DNA of 64,000 bases from Prunella strophiata. Lineage: Eukaryota; Chordata; Aves; Passeriformes; Prunellidae. The DNA is taken from NCBI GenBank assembly GCA_036583965.1, contig JAZBQD010000001.1, positions 17,106,108 through 17,170,107 on the forward strand. Reading direction: 5' to 3'. The notes beneath the pieces are model-generated. The model searched no databases. It saw nothing but the letters and a program-made list of their open reading frames with translations, and was not told where the DNA came from. A program made the translations under genes and the position numbers. Of this stretch, positions 20,420 through 33,506 are shown one piece after another; positions within the stretch are counted from its first letter, which is position 1; every line of letters begins with the position of its first letter.

Positions 20420-23400
20420 TAAAATCAATGTATGCATTCATTTTGTAGGCATTTCAACTTGGGTTAATTCTGAATTAGGGTTGATTTCTGAATGAAGTTT
20501 AATCAAGAGCAGCTGACTTTTGCTATGTAAATACTTTGTTTACATCAGCCTTACCATAACTTTAAGCTTGCACCCAGCTTCACCATCAGCAGCACTGAAC
20601 AACTCAGCAGAGTTGTGTGTTTTAATCTATTCCCCACTTGCAGAAACCCACTCTGTTCTCTTCTGGGAAAAACACAGCAAGGTAGCCTCAAGTAGAAACA
20701 AAGCAGTACTTTATTCACTTAAGCCCAAGATTCCTGGTAATTAAACTAAGCAAGGGCTGCTTTTCCCTGCTTGTGTTTGCTGCAAGCCACCCCTGCTCTG
20801 CAGCCACAACAATGCAACAAAGGCACCGAGTGCCTCACTCAGCTCAGCACAGGGGCACTGCCAGAGCTGATTCTGGCTGCAGAATTTGTTCCCTAAATAG
20901 ATAAGACAGACAAAGGTGGGGAGAGAAGAAATATTCTAATTTCACAGATGTCAACAAAGGCACAGAATAAGGAAGTGAATTTCCTTGTCACAGAGCAAAG
21001 GCAGGACTTGAACAGATGTCTTGATTCCGAGTGCATGTAATTGGTTTAATTTTTTGCTCTGCTCTAGACTTACTGTGGGGAGTTATTTCAGTTAATCTTT
21101 TTTAGTCCTGTGATGTAATTTTTTCATTAATAGAACATTCAGGGCTTCCTTGTAAAGGTAACTGAGACCAAATTGTTAAAAAAGATTTAAGTCTGTCTTT
21201 TTAAATGCAATTTTAATCCTGTGTACACTGGTGTGTTGATATTTGGTGGTGCTGCATGGCAAGAGAGATTCCAGTAAAATGCCAAGATTGCCTTTCCTTT
21301 AGTGAGGGAGAGATATGACAGGAAGAAAATAGAAAGTGCAAGCATTATTAGATGTTGTACTTTTAAAAATAATAAAATATACCATTGTGTTTCTATAGTA
21401 GCATTATCTAGGCAGAAAGAATGTATAATTCAGGCCCTGCAAATCAAAGACTATCAAGAAGTATTAAGTAGAGAATTTGTAATTTGTTTTGTAGAACTAA
21501 AAAAAAAAAATTGGCATGGCTGTAGCCTGTGCAGCAATCAAGAGAGAGGAGAAATCAATAAAAAATTTAATATAAATATAAATGTTATTTGCCATTTTGC
21601 TTACCCCTGGTTTCTGATGCCTCCTATTGATGAATCAGTTTTCTTGTCCCACAGAGACATTTTGTGTTCTGAGGAGCTGCAGTGCTGCATGTGCACATCT
21701 GGGGGTTGCAGGATGCTCAGAGCTTGCTGCAGGGCTGTGGAGAAGCTGCAGGTGTGTTTTCCCTGGAAGCAAATGTAGGATGTTTGTAAATGGGAATGGC
21801 TTCCCTGTTCCCACTCCCAGTTTGCTTTAATATATCTATAATCCCTGTTTTGAATTTTTCACTTGCTGGTGATAATCCCTACTCCCCTCTGCATCACTTA
21901 AAGATTTCAACTTGTGGCACAGTCTGTAATAAAACATAAATATCCTGAATTTGCAAATTGTTTTGAGAACATCATCTTGGCTGTTTCTCTTCCACCTATA
22001 TTTTTAGTGTTCAGATTATTTGATTTTTTGTGTGAAGGCTTTGTGTAATGGCCTGCAAACATATGGGCTCTGGAAGGTGGTGCTGCCTGAGCAGTGAGGT
22101 AAGTGCCCTGTTTCCATCAGAGAATATTAATTTCTGCTAATGAAAGTTTGGAAGGGAGCATTTTAAGAAATATTTGTAGATAAACTTTTCAAATGAAACA
22201 TGTGCAGAACCCTCAGCCCTTTTCCACAGATTAAATTGCAGGAATATATCAGGGCTGAAATATTTATTTGTTTCTCTATTTGTTTTTAGGATTATAGGCC
22301 TTGGTATGGAGAAAAAAAGTGCTTAAATCCTTGATTTTTTCTCTTGGTTATAATGGAGTCCCTGTTCTTTCCTTGTCATCTGCAATGCTCAGATGCTTTT
22401 AATCAAATCCTCAGCATTTAAATTATTAACCATCTTTTTGGGATTACATTTTTTACTTCCTAATTATAAGCAAAAGATATATATCATGAAATATGCAGCA
22501 TGTAATTGTGATTAAAGCGTGCAGCCTCCCAAAAGATGGGCCTAACAGTTTGATACACCCAAAATTTAATTAGGCAGATAATGGGGTTAGAGGGGAGATT
22601 TGTAAGGATGGAAATATTTGGAGTGATACATTTTTTTTGATGGTGTTGGCAAATCTGTATGAGAGTAAATGCAAATAAAGTCATACTTCTTTCCTGATCT
22701 CCACTTCTGTTGTCTTTTTTGTCTTGGTCTTAATATTATCCATGAAAAACTGAATTTATCTACACAGAGAGCAAGCAATCCAATGAGTTGCAGAATTTTC
22801 TACATAGTTGGGTCTTTTGGTTGTTCTTTCTTGAGAAATCAAGTTTTAACCCACAATAACTTTTCCCAGGTAGATTTCCTGGGCACGTTATTAAAGGCTG
22901 TCTCCTCTGCTTGGCTGCCTGCTTTCATGGGGGATGCAGGAATTTGATAGCTTTGAGACCTCCTTCCTCTGTCAAGCTCCCTTGTAATTGGTCTCTGAGT
23001 TCCCAAGTTATTAGGAGATGAGAGGAGCAGGGGATGGGCAGACAGACACAGCCAATTTCATTGCACCAATCTCATTTCCGTAGGGAACTGGAATAAAAAA
23101 ATCAATTAAGCTTAAAGACCCTCCAGTCCCCTCCTTCAATTACTTGGGCAGAACAATCCTTTGGCTGAAGTATCCATGACACACAATCTCCTCCTCAGCC
23201 TCGTGCAGGATTAAACCTCTTGGGGCTGTTGTTTGGAGTGTCCAAATACAGGATAAACCCCTGGATTTTCCATCAACATTAGCTGAGCTCCTGGAGCCTT
23301 TGGCAGTGCCAGGATTCGCTGCTGCAGCTTGCAGGGATGCTGGTTCCTCTTCCAGCATCAGGATTTTCCTACAAGCTGTATTACTCCAAAGGAACATGGT

Positions 23401-24530
23401 CCCATCCTGCTTTTGTTTCAGCATTAAATGACCTTAGTGCTGCTAATTAACCAATTTCTTCTCTCCTCTTGTGAGGGCTTGTCTTATGTTTTTCCACATT
23501 CTGGAACTCTCACTGGTCTCCACATAATTCTGTTTACTCTCCCTCCCCACCTCACTGATAATTTGTGTTTAAATATTTGACATTTCATCCTCTACTCCTG
23601 CAATCAGAAATAATTCAAGTATAACTTCTAAGTGGCACAGACTTGTCAAGAGGTTGAATAGAACCATCACCTTTTCCAAGCCATTTTCTGGACTATCTTC
23701 TAAATCACCATCAAAATCTCAAGCTAAAACAAAAAAACCCCAAACAAACAGATTTTTTTTTTTTCAGTTCTGACTGCAAACCAAGCCTGTGTGAGCAGTC
23801 TGAGATGACTGTGATCTCAAAAGCAGCAAAAATCATCAATTTTCTGTGATCCTGCTTTACCCAGTGGACATGTCCAGATTCAACACTTTGGGGCTCTAGT
23901 GCCCTTTTCTTCCTCTTATTTCAGTATTTGTTTTGCTAACAGCTCTTTCTGCTGTGGAACTGGTTGCTGTAAAGAAAAAATTCCCTTGTTTGCCTAGAAT
24001 CTCTATAGTGAGGGATTTTGTTTGTGTGGAGAGAAGGAAATGAAGGATGGAAATGTTAATAGAGGAAGCACACATGTTTCAGATGATATATTACATGTAT
24101 CCCCTTGTTTCTTGTATTGCTTTACTGCATTTTTCATTTCTCCAAGGATGTTTTATTAAAAAAGAACACCTAAAAAAAGAAGTGGTGCTTTTCCTGTGCA
24201 TCAACTTGAAGACATTTTGGTGGGACTTTGTTGTAGCATCACTTCAGTTTTTTAGTTCCTTATGGAGAGGTGTGGAACCAGGATTCCAACCCTGACCAAA
24301 ACCTTTTCAACTCAAGGGAGCTGAATTTAATTCTAATTTGCTGCCTTTGCTGTAAGGTTGAGAGACAATTCCTCTGGCTAAACTCAGTGAGGAAAACCTT
24401 TTTTCTCCTGCACAGCATCAACCTCTGCATCAAAATGGTGGTAAATAAGGTTTTCCAGATTTTATTTGTAACTACAGCATCAGAATCACCTTTACAAACA
24501 GCAAAAAATATTTATTTAAGATTTTAAACT
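20420..24530. other. Intergenic, no gene seen
   Basis: AT-rich to mixed-composition DNA with no recognised transposon, exon or RNA gene. A few stretches near 22440-22700 are repeat-free and AT-rich and could be conserved. Confidence 0.5.
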
Positions 24531-24534
24531 CCTA

Positions 24535-24825
24535 AAACAGAGGCTGTGGTTTATATCATTTGCATGTAATTACCATGGCCATTATTAATTCCCTCAGTAA
24601 CTCCTTACTATTAGAAAAAAATTGCATTGCTGGACAGCAAGTATTTACCAGCAGGTATGGTTATTTATTTTTTTTTAGCTTCTAATGCAGCAGCCTTTCA
24701 TCCCTCTCTGTAAGATTTACCTTTAACCTAAAATCTTTCACCCGTTATCTATAATGTATAATTATAAATACATTGTAGTCTAGAGTAAGTACAATTAAAA
24801 AGGGTAATTAGTTTCCCTCCCTCTC
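24535..24825. promoter_or_regulatory. Candidate conserved noncoding element
   Basis: AT-rich, non-repetitive sequence with ATTTGCATGTAATTACC (octamer plus homeodomain core), ATTATTAATTCC and GGGTAATTAG, and a retained CpG at CACCCGTTATC. Regulatory function is inferred. Confidence 0.3.
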
Positions 24826-25913
24826 TCCCATCCTCCCACCCAAGTCCTTAGGTTTAATTTTCATGATTATGTTAGATTATGAGTAATTTTAAATCATGGT
24901 ATCCAGTAGAGACTACTCCTACTCTGCAGCTCTTTTCAACAGTTGTTTATGGTAGTTTCAGCCTCTTTCTGCCTCTCTGAGGCTCTTTATTTTTAAAGCA
25001 AGGCAGACAAGGCCTAAAATTATTCCATTAAAGAGGTGCAATTTTTGTAATGGGACTTAGAGTGCTCTGCAGAAGTGCAGGCAAGTTTCTTCAATATCCT
25101 GAGCATTATTCGCTCATTTAGTTAAATGATGTTTCTAATTCCCTGGTAATTACATGTAATGAGGCACTCTTTCTCTTCTTGATGAGACTTTAGCTTAATA
25201 TGAGATGTCGTATTTTTTCTTTTTTTTTTTTTTTTTTTAGGGATAATTACCCTTCCCAGGAAAAGCAGGGGGTTTGTTGTGCAGAATATATAGCAAATTA
25301 TTTTATTTCCTGCCATCTTGACTGCCAGTAAATTATAAAATTAAGTTTCAGTGGAGCATTAGCACCATTTTGGAAAGGCTTGAGATTTTTTTTTTTTCCT
25401 TATTCATGTATTGATGTCCTTTGGGACTGTTGAGCTATTATTCATAGAATAGATGTTTTTCTGCCAATTCCTAGTATTAGATGGTATTGAAGCAGCAACA
25501 TAGGTTTCATTTTTTTGCCTGGATAATATCCAGTACAGAATGGTCTTGTTAGGTGCTTTTTCTATCAGGTAATTACCTTTATAAACTTTTACTAACACTC
25601 CCCCCCTTCCTTGGTGACTAATTAAATTTATTTTTATGCATGTTGTAATATTAAATGCTGGGGGACTTTTTCTTTTCAGTTCTGGATGAATGTTCATAGA
25701 TTTCTTGCACAGTACAACATTTAGGGCATTGGAATGAATGAAAAGCTGCAGGATACATAAACTTAACAACAATAATGCAGCATTTAACTCCAGTAAACAT
25801 GAAATCAACAGTGATTTTAATTACTCAGTTTCCTACATTTTCTCAGTGTTGTTTCCTTCCTGTTATTCTGATGAGGTGACTCTTGTCTGGTTTTTGCTTA
25901 TTTATTTGTTTGT

Positions 25914-25949
<36 letters not shown>

Positions 25950-28440
25950 AAAATTCAAAACACTGTAAAAATTATGAATGCAATATCATCTGGGAGTCAA
26001 ATTGTAGAAGGGTGATCTCTGCATTGAGAGAAGCCTTTTAAATGTCTAATTCTTACAGGAAATTCAGGGATAGATTTTTCTCCCCTACCTTGAGCTCTCT
26101 AAAAGCCAGGTTTTTGGTCTCAATGAGGAAAGCACCAGGCTCCTCTATTTCCAGTGCTAGAAATATTGTTAAATAACAGCTGTTTGTGCAAGACACATCT
26201 GTTCTGAGCCCTCACCTTGCAGGAGGAAAGAAACTGAAATCAAACTCCAGCAGTAGGGGGGAAAGCCTCCTTGTCCAGCAGGGGTGGCTGCAGAGGGAAT
26301 GGGAGGAAGGAAGGTGATGTTTGCTATCAAAGTCTTGTGTGACTTCATTTCCTCTCTTTGGAAGAGACATTTTTTGCAGCCAGCTGGGAAAATTTACCCT
26401 GCTCATCTTGACAATGGCATTTTTGGAAAAGAAGGCCATGGGAGAAGCTTTATTAATATGAAGATGTATACTCCTGTGTGAATATATTGCATTTACACCC
26501 TTGGAAGTTGATCACACCATTTACATGCTTTAAAATATGTTAATTTAAGGGTTTGGTAGGGTCAGCATCTGAATCTGTAGTGATAAAAGGATTAAATCTT
26601 GAAACTGGTGGGCTTTTTATCAGCAATGCACTTTTCCTGTCTAAGAAACCACAGTGCTGCAAAGTTCTAAATATAAAGGCACATCTTCATGATAAAACCA
26701 AAATTTTGAGAGGCTAAAGTGCAATCAGCGGTAGAAAATAAATGTCATAAATAACTTTTTGATCCCAAATACTGTGACCCCAATTCTATAGAAAGAAGCT
26801 GGAAAAATATGACTGCATCTCACTCTTTATTTCATCTTAAGCAATTTGACATCAATCAAATGACTATAGAGGCAAAGGCATGAACGTTTATTTCCCAGCC
26901 CACAGGATTGCTGTCAAATTGCAATTTTCAAAATTGAAAGAGTTGTTAAGCTAGATTTCCTCCATTTTCTTCCTAGTTCTTTCCCTCATACTTTCAGAAA
27001 TGTGCCTCTCAATTTTGCAGTGTACTATCCTACACTGTGTGAGGAAATTAAAGGAGCTCCTGAAAAAATTCCTTACCATGCAGTGGTAAAATCTCATTTT
27101 CCTGTCTGCAACTCAGTGCATGAATCTGGAGGAAGACTACATCAAAGAGCAGGGAATGAATGAAATTTGAGCATTAAGATAATGCCCTGGTGAGGTTGGC
27201 AGCTAAAAGGAACAAGTTTGGTACCTCCATGTTATGTGATTTAAAACTCTCTGGCCAGGACTGGTTACCTCCAGCCTGCTGCAACTCAAAGTTTACCAAA
27301 TACTGCTAAGGAGGGGAACCTGCTGCTTTAAGGGTGGCAGCTTGGGGCAAAACCTGCCCCTCAGTATTAGAGAGAGGCAGGACATTAAAATGAAAAGCCT
27401 TTGCAACAACAAAAGTTGGAAGTTGGTTGAGATCTGTGGTCCCATTATCGAGAAAGCTGCAGAAACCCTCTCTCATTAAATTTCTCTGAGTTTCTGAAAG
27501 CCAAAGCTCCTGGATAGCCCTGAGCAGGTCAACACGTCCCTCATCTTTAAAATCAACAATAATGTTCTGCTCATGTCTTCCAGCTGCCTCAGTCTGGTAG
27601 GAAACTTCAAAGCCTGCCTAATATATGCAATTTTCTCTTAAAACAAGAACAACAAAAAGCTTCTAGTGGAGAGAGTGCCTGTCTCAGCTGTGCTGACCCA
27701 CATTCAGTCCTTAACTCTGCCAAAGGAATTCCAGCTTCTTTCCAAGATGCTGCCACAACTGTTGGGGTGCAGGGTGGTTCTGAGGTATCAAATGTGATGC
27801 AGGAGATAGCAATCAGCTCCACAACTGGCTCAGTTCCATATTTAAATAAGGAAAAAATGATTAGGCTTATATTATTAGGCCCTGAGATGCACCTGGTGAG
27901 CAGGAGAGGAGTGAAGGTAAGTTAGGCTGGTACAGGAGTCTGAGCTTATCAGCACCTGATTTGCAATTTTTCAAATACTATTCTTCCCCAGTGTTTGGAT
28001 TTTCCATTTTCATCTCTTAGTCTTTGTGTTATTTAGCTCTAGGAATTTATCTGGTGAAGGAAAAAAGTAAAAGTGGGTGGGAGTGGAGAAGAGGAAACCC
28101 AGTCTATTCCAGTTGCTCAGATTATACATTTTATACCATAATGAGATAATGCCATGTTGTGAAGCTTCAGTATGAAACCCTGCAAAATCATGGCAGTTTG
28201 GGGTTTATTCCAGGGCCTAAAGATTGGCAGGTGTCACCACATTGAGCTGGCCTTGCTTGTGAACATACAGACATTCAGATATGTACATCAGGCAGCTTTG
28301 GACAGAGTGCTGGAGAATTATTCCCTGTTCTTGAGTGGAAAGGGTGCTCAAATCCCCAGCTGGGGCTGTGTGGCTTGGGGTGGAGCTGAGCAGACCAGGG
28401 TGGCTGTTCTTTGTGCCTGCCAGATCTGAGATGGGGAGCA
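24826..28440. other. Intergenic with low-complexity tracts
   Basis: Contains a poly-T tract at about 25219-25238, a short C-run at about 25602-25607 and a TTTTG/TTTG low-complexity run at about 25905-25948. No exon or transposon was recognised. Confidence 0.55.
25905..25948 (+). repeat. TTTG/TTTTG/TTTTTG low-complexity repeat
   Basis: Alternating TTTTG and TTTTTG units, most easily explained as a microsatellite, possibly the antisense of an old poly-A tail. No element body was recognised next to it. Confidence 0.8.
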
Positions 28441-28454
28441 GCTGTTTGGAGAAA

Positions 28455-28996
28455 GGACCACTCTCAGGAGAAGAGTCTATGCCCCATGAGAAGTGTCCAT
28501 CCCCCAGGAGAAGGGATCATGCCCCAGGAGAAAGGATCATGCCCTGTGAGAAGGGTCCATCTCCCAGAAGAAGGGTCCATGCCCCAGGAACAGGGTCCAT
28601 GCCCCAGGAGGGGGTTTCATGCCCCAGGAGAAGGGTCCACCTTTCAGGAGAAGGGTCCATCTCCCAGAAGAAGGGTCCATGCCCCAGGAGAAGGGTCCAT
28701 GCCCCATGAGAAGGGTCCACCTTTCAGGAGAAGGGTCCATCTCCCAGGAACAGGGTCCATGCCCCAAGAGAAGGGTCCCTGCCCCAGGAACAGGGTCTAT
28801 CCCCCAGAAGAAGGGTCCATGCCCCAGAAGAAGGGTCCATGCCCCAGGAGAAGGGTCCTTGCCCCAGGAGAAGGGTCCATGCCCCAGGAGCAGGGTCCTT
28901 GCCCCAGGAGGGTGGGTTCATGCCCCAGAAGAAGGGTTCATGCCCCATGGGAAGGGTCCATGCCCCAGGAACAGGGTCCACCTTTCAGGAGAGCGA
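28455..28996 (+). repeat. 20-bp minisatellite, about 27 units
   Basis: Direct tandem repeat with consensus ATGCCCCAGGAGAAGGGTCC and strict 20-bp spacing, apart from one 21-bp unit near 28901-28921. Variant units (CTTTCAGG, CTCCCAG, GCCCCATG types) recur in the same order at about 28641 and 28721, 80 bp apart, which suggests a four-unit higher-order block. The unit lacks stops in several frames on both strands, which creates long spurious open frames with 20-residue periodicity. No spacers occur, so it is not CRISPR-like. Confidence 0.97.
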
Positions 28997-28999
28997 GGA

Positions 29000-29394
29000 G
29001 AAGCTCAGCCCTGCTCCAGGTGAGCCTTTCAGCCTGGGCTGGGCTGTCTGAGAGCAGCAGGGAGCTGGAGCTGCCTGGGTTTTGCTCTGCTCTGCTGCAG
29101 GACGTGTCCAGCAGCCGCGGGCGCTGCCGCTCATGGCAGCACCGGTCAGTGCATGGAGACCTGTCTGCCAGGCCTGGCCTAAGTCCAACACTCCTTTCAC
29201 AGGGGCTAATTAGGAGCCATCAGATTAAATTCCCTGTGACTTTATTAGTGTCTCTAAGCCAATGGCCTGCAGGCAAACCCCCTGTGAGTAAATCAGAGAA
29301 GTAACCATTTGTTGACGTTTCTGTCTGTCAGCCCCAGACAGGGCCCGTGTCCTGCTGGTAAATGTGGCTCTGTCACATGCACTTCCACCACTGC
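29000..29394. other. Intergenic, GC-moderate flank of the minisatellite
   Basis: Contains CAGCAGCCGCGGGCGCTGCC near 29109, a small CpG patch. I recognise no exon here. Confidence 0.4.
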
Positions 29395-29765
29395 ACAGAG
29401 TTCAGATTGTTACAAATGCCTTTATCCATTCCCATTGACATTTTAAACAAACGGTGATGTATTTAGTACAATAATTACAGTTATTTGATTACCTTTCTTT
29501 TAGCCTGAAGTAGAAGGCAACTGACAGATGTGAATACCTCCGAGACCAATGCTCTGTAATAAACTAACATTATTTATTACAAGATGCATTTTATTAATAG
29601 GAATTGGCAGTAATTAATTCAGTAAAGTTGATGTTACTAATAATTACATGTAATTCATGAAATATTTATGCAAGAAAACTGTGTATAAAAATGACGCAAA
29701 GGTCATTTAGCTAATTAGTTAATAAATGTCACCAACATTTCTAGTGAGTCTCTCTAATTCTGAAC
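29395..29765. promoter_or_regulatory. Candidate conserved noncoding element rich in TAAT cores
   Basis: Repeat-free AT-rich DNA with AAACGGTGATG, many TAATTA/TTAATT cores, ATGACGCAAAGGTCATTT (CRE-like and nuclear-receptor-like sites) and TAGCTAATTAGTTAATAA. The composition and motif density resemble enhancers in homeobox gene deserts. Confidence 0.35.
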
Positions 29766-32700
29766 ACTTTCAGCTTTTTCTTAGGGAAATACTTTTTTGA
29801 AACATTTTGTTTCCATGCTTGACATCCTGAGATGGAAGTCAACATTTCTGGTTATTGTTTTGAGCCAATGCATGTACTGTTTCCTTTGCTAATCCACTTT
29901 GGCCTCTTTCCTTGTTCATAGTGAAAGATCCTAATTAGAGATAGCACGAGCTCAATCTAATTTAGGTTATCAGTGAGTTGTGGTGTCTCCCAGTTTAAGG
30001 ATATATGAATATATCTCTGTCTTTTTAACTTGATTCCACTGACTTTCCATGGAATCAAATAACCATCATCCAAATTAATAGCTGACATCTGAACTGGAAA
30101 AATCTTAATGTCATTTCTGCCCGGATTGAATGCAATGGCAAAAGAGCCCATTGACCTTGTGAGCTGCAGCATCAGACCCTGGGCTGCTCCATGGTCATGG
30201 CTGGAGCAGTGATTTTGCACCATTTTTGGGAGCCTTTGTCATGGGATGTGCTAGTGTTATTTGCAGAGGAAGGTGCAGAATGAGGTTCTCTTGTCAAACA
30301 GGGGTCCTGTGTAACACAGGCTGTTTGTGTTTGGTCAGTGCCAGTTTTTTAGAGATGCTCAGACAGTTTGAAGCACTAAGAGTCAGAGAATCCACATCTT
30401 CTTGCCATCTCAAACCTGGGAGGGATGTGGCTCCAGTTTCCTGATGCAAGTCTTTGTCAAACACAAATTACTGGGCTCAAAGAAGAGTTTTGCTGTTTGA
30501 AATTCCTTGTTGCCTTCTGAAGAAAGGCAGACTTGGTGATCTAATCCCATTCTTGTCCTTGAGTCTGTGAGAGCCACCTTTGCACTTCCCTCATTCTGGC
30601 ATTGCTCTCTGCTCAGCCACAAAGCAGCCTCCAGCACTCTGCCTTTTGGCAGAGGAGGGAGCTGCTCAAGGACCTCAGGGATGAGGAGGTGAAGAGAGCT
30701 TTGTGCTCACTGCCCTGAATCCAGGAGTGAGGAGTGCTGCCCAAGGGCTGATGTCACTTCTACATGCTGCTCTGTGGGTGGGTTAAAGGGCTCTGAAGCA
30801 GCTCTGGGCAGGGACAGGGACACAGGGCTGCCCTAAATCAGGGAGGGGATGTTTTACAGTTGAGTCTTCCTCAAAGAGCTGTTCTCTGCCTTGGTGTTGC
30901 TGCACTGACAAGGAACTCAGCCAGACATCATCACGAGGTCCTCAAAAGCAAATCTGAGTGTGGAGCCACAATTCCTCTTGTTTTGTGAATGGGAGACTGC
31001 TGGTCACTGAGGGAACTTTGCTTCTCAGAACTCATTCCTCAAGTTTGCCATCCACAACAACAACAAAATGTCCAAGGACCACCCCTTTATTAAGTGCCAG
31101 GCTCAGGCACTTCCAAATGCCATCCCTTTGTACAGTGATATACCAGTACATACAGAATTACACACTGATTATCTCAGGTCTGTTTCTTCACCATGAAGAA
31201 ATGTATAAAGCATGTATAAAGCATGAATGTATAAACAATATAAAAACTAAATGTGTGTAAATAACATCAAAACAATGACATGGCCACCATAAGTTATGCA
31301 TTGGAAAAGAATGATTGCATTTAGCAATGACAGAGGTGTTAATGACACCTCCAACACCCTTGTGGTCCCTACTGAGGTGGCCCTGTCCCTGGCTGATGGC
31401 ATTCCCTATGGAAAACACATACCTGTGTGGTGATGAAGAGGATGAGCCAGAGCCACATCAATCTCTTGGTCCTCCCCTACTAAACCCATCTCAGCTCATT
31501 AGTAAACAACAAGGTTTGGCCTTGCAGTACTATATAGCCTAAGTGAATGGGGAAACAATTTTCTGAGATGATTTTAATTGCCTGCCTTGCAAAATAAAAA
31601 TGAAAAAGCTCTTGTTATTTTCAATTAATAAACAGACTCCCGGGAAGAAAGAGCTTCAGCAGCAAGCAGAAGGAATGGCAAAACAAGGGAAATATGCACA
31701 GGAGGGGCTGTTGTACAGGATATGTACAAACCCACAGCACCTCTCCCTGCTCTGGGAACCATCTGAGCCTTTTCTTCAGCTCCAAGCAGTCCCCCTGATG
31801 GGCAGCTACCCTGGGAGAAAAAGGAGCAATCTTGAATTGCCTCAAATACTCTTCCTAACCAGCAACTGGTCCTGATAGAACAATCTGAAACTCTCTGTCT
31901 CCTTATCTTCTGTCGACATCATTTTTCAGAAGGGGCAACAGCACCAAATTAAATCGTTGTGCTGCAGACAGTCTGTCTGATTGCCTTGTGGCTGTTGCCC
32001 ATTCTGAAGATTTCCTCCAGCAGTTTAAAACTAAGTCAAGAGGAAAGTTCCTGTGTGCTTGTGCACACAGATGCACACACCCCCCTGCCTCCCTTCTCTT
32101 ACACTTAATTATGAGATACATTTACAGCTCAAGGAATTCAGAGTCCAGTTGTTCTATGCCATGGCCAGTTCCTGATGGCTGGAAATGTCAGGAATTCCCT
32201 TCTTCCCCCATGGTTTTTTTTTCCCCCCAAATCCAGACTAGGAACTTGAAAGAAAGAAAATAATAAGATGGATATAAATTAGTTTAATCTAGATATTATT
32301 TGTGGAAAGACTCATAGGGAAGTGTGACTGGCTGTGCTTGTGTCTGATTTGTTGTGTTCACTTAAGGCAGGAACAAAAGGCTTGGTTGTCTCTTGTCTCT
32401 GGTATTTTTTGAGTCTTCTTCTCAAGTGTGAAGCTTGCCTGCAGAAGGTTTGGTTTTTGACTGAGATGCAGCAGCTAGGGCTGAACAGACACAGTGAGCA
32501 TGGAGGGGAAGAGGCTGGGAAATGAGATGTGCTGCAAGCAGCAAATGGGTTTGGAGAACCTGATTGCTGTATGAAGAACCCTTGGGGATATCTTTTATTC
32601 ACTGGTGAGCAGGAGAGAGCTGTGTTCTTGGGCCATCTTTCTGAGGGCTGCAGTGCACAATGATCACCTTTGGATTGTGTCCAGGTGCTGCTCAGCACCC

Positions 32701-32881
32701 GGGTGGCTCTGGGGCAGCTTTGGATCCAGGAGGATGTGACTTTGCATCTCATTGAGAATTCACCTCCTGGAGCACCCGGGGCAAGCAGAGACTCCTGCCT
32801 CAGGGAGGGGGAGGTTTGATCCTTAGGAGGAAAGGAGGAAAAGCTTCTCTCCTGCCCCAGCCTGTGGCTTATTGGGGGGTG
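29766..32881. other. Intergenic, no gene seen
   Basis: Mixed-composition DNA without recognised exons or transposons. It contains an inverted repeat at 31925-32008, listed separately. Confidence 0.5.
31925..32008. repeat. Inverted repeat, 18-bp arms with one mismatch
   Basis: The arm TTCAGAAGGGGCAACAGC (31925-31942) pairs with 31991-32008 except for one G-A mismatch, around a 48-nt loop. The loop contains CAGACAGTCTGTCTG, itself self-complementary in part. As RNA it would form a long-looped hairpin. Confidence 0.85.
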
Positions 32882-33506
32882 TGCTGGAGGTCTCTCAGGA
32901 GCTCGAGATGACCCTGATCACTTTGAGAGTCTCTGTGTCCCAGCCCAGGAACCAAAGGAGGAGTCAGGAGTCTTCTTGGGCAGTCTCCAAGGTTGTTTAT
33001 TTTTCCTTATCTAACAAATTTTCTCCTTGACCAGCCCAGGTCTGTTCAGCAGGTCAGTCCCAGGCACACTGCCCACCTCTGGGGTGCTGTTGTCTTTTTA
33101 TACTAAAAACTACCTGTACATTATTTACAGTTATTTTCCAATACCCATCACCTGTGTTACACAGTCCAACTCTACTCTAAACCAATCCAAAAGTGCCACC
33201 ATCACCCAGAAGATGGAGGCTGTGAAGAAGGAGAAAGAAGGACAGAACACACCCAAATTCCTCCATCTTGACCCCTGAACCCTCATTCTAAAAAACCCCA
33301 AAATTCTACATTTTCACCTTGTGATAAACTAACTCTTACTCTACTTAATTTGTGTGGCTTGCAACTCTTCATATAAAGTTGGTAATTTTTTCCATGGCTC
33401 AGAATCAAAGGCACAGGGGTCTTGGGCTCTGTGCCAAGGTCTCTGAGCTCCCTGCCAGGGGCTGGAGCCACCCAGGGCAGCCAGAGGGATGTGCTGGGCT
33501 CTGACA
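32882..33506 (-). mobile_element. Solo LTR, endogenous retrovirus (copy 1)
   Basis: 625 bp, about 90% identical by eye to two other copies in this window. Read on the minus strand it starts TGTCAGAGCCCAGCACATC and ends in CA, with a TATA box (minus strand of 33092-33104) and AATAAA (minus strand of 32996-33001) in the correct order. The flanks GGGGTG and AGTGTG match at 4 of 6 positions, a possible decayed duplication. There is no internal retroviral coding sequence, so it is a solo LTR. Confidence 0.85.

Noticed and set aside
28455..28996. CRISPR-like array
   Set aside because: Units are contiguous with no unique spacers and the genome is vertebrate. It is a minisatellite.
28411..29304. 297-residue repetitive protein with 20-residue periodicity
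   Set aside because: It is produced by the 20-bp minisatellite, which is open in several frames on both strands. It has no splice or start context and no homology to a known protein.
33027..33278. Similar short open frames repeated near 33027, 43508 and 54578
   Set aside because: They are antisense reads through the three copies of the same solo LTR. Their similarity comes from the repeat and not from a gene family.
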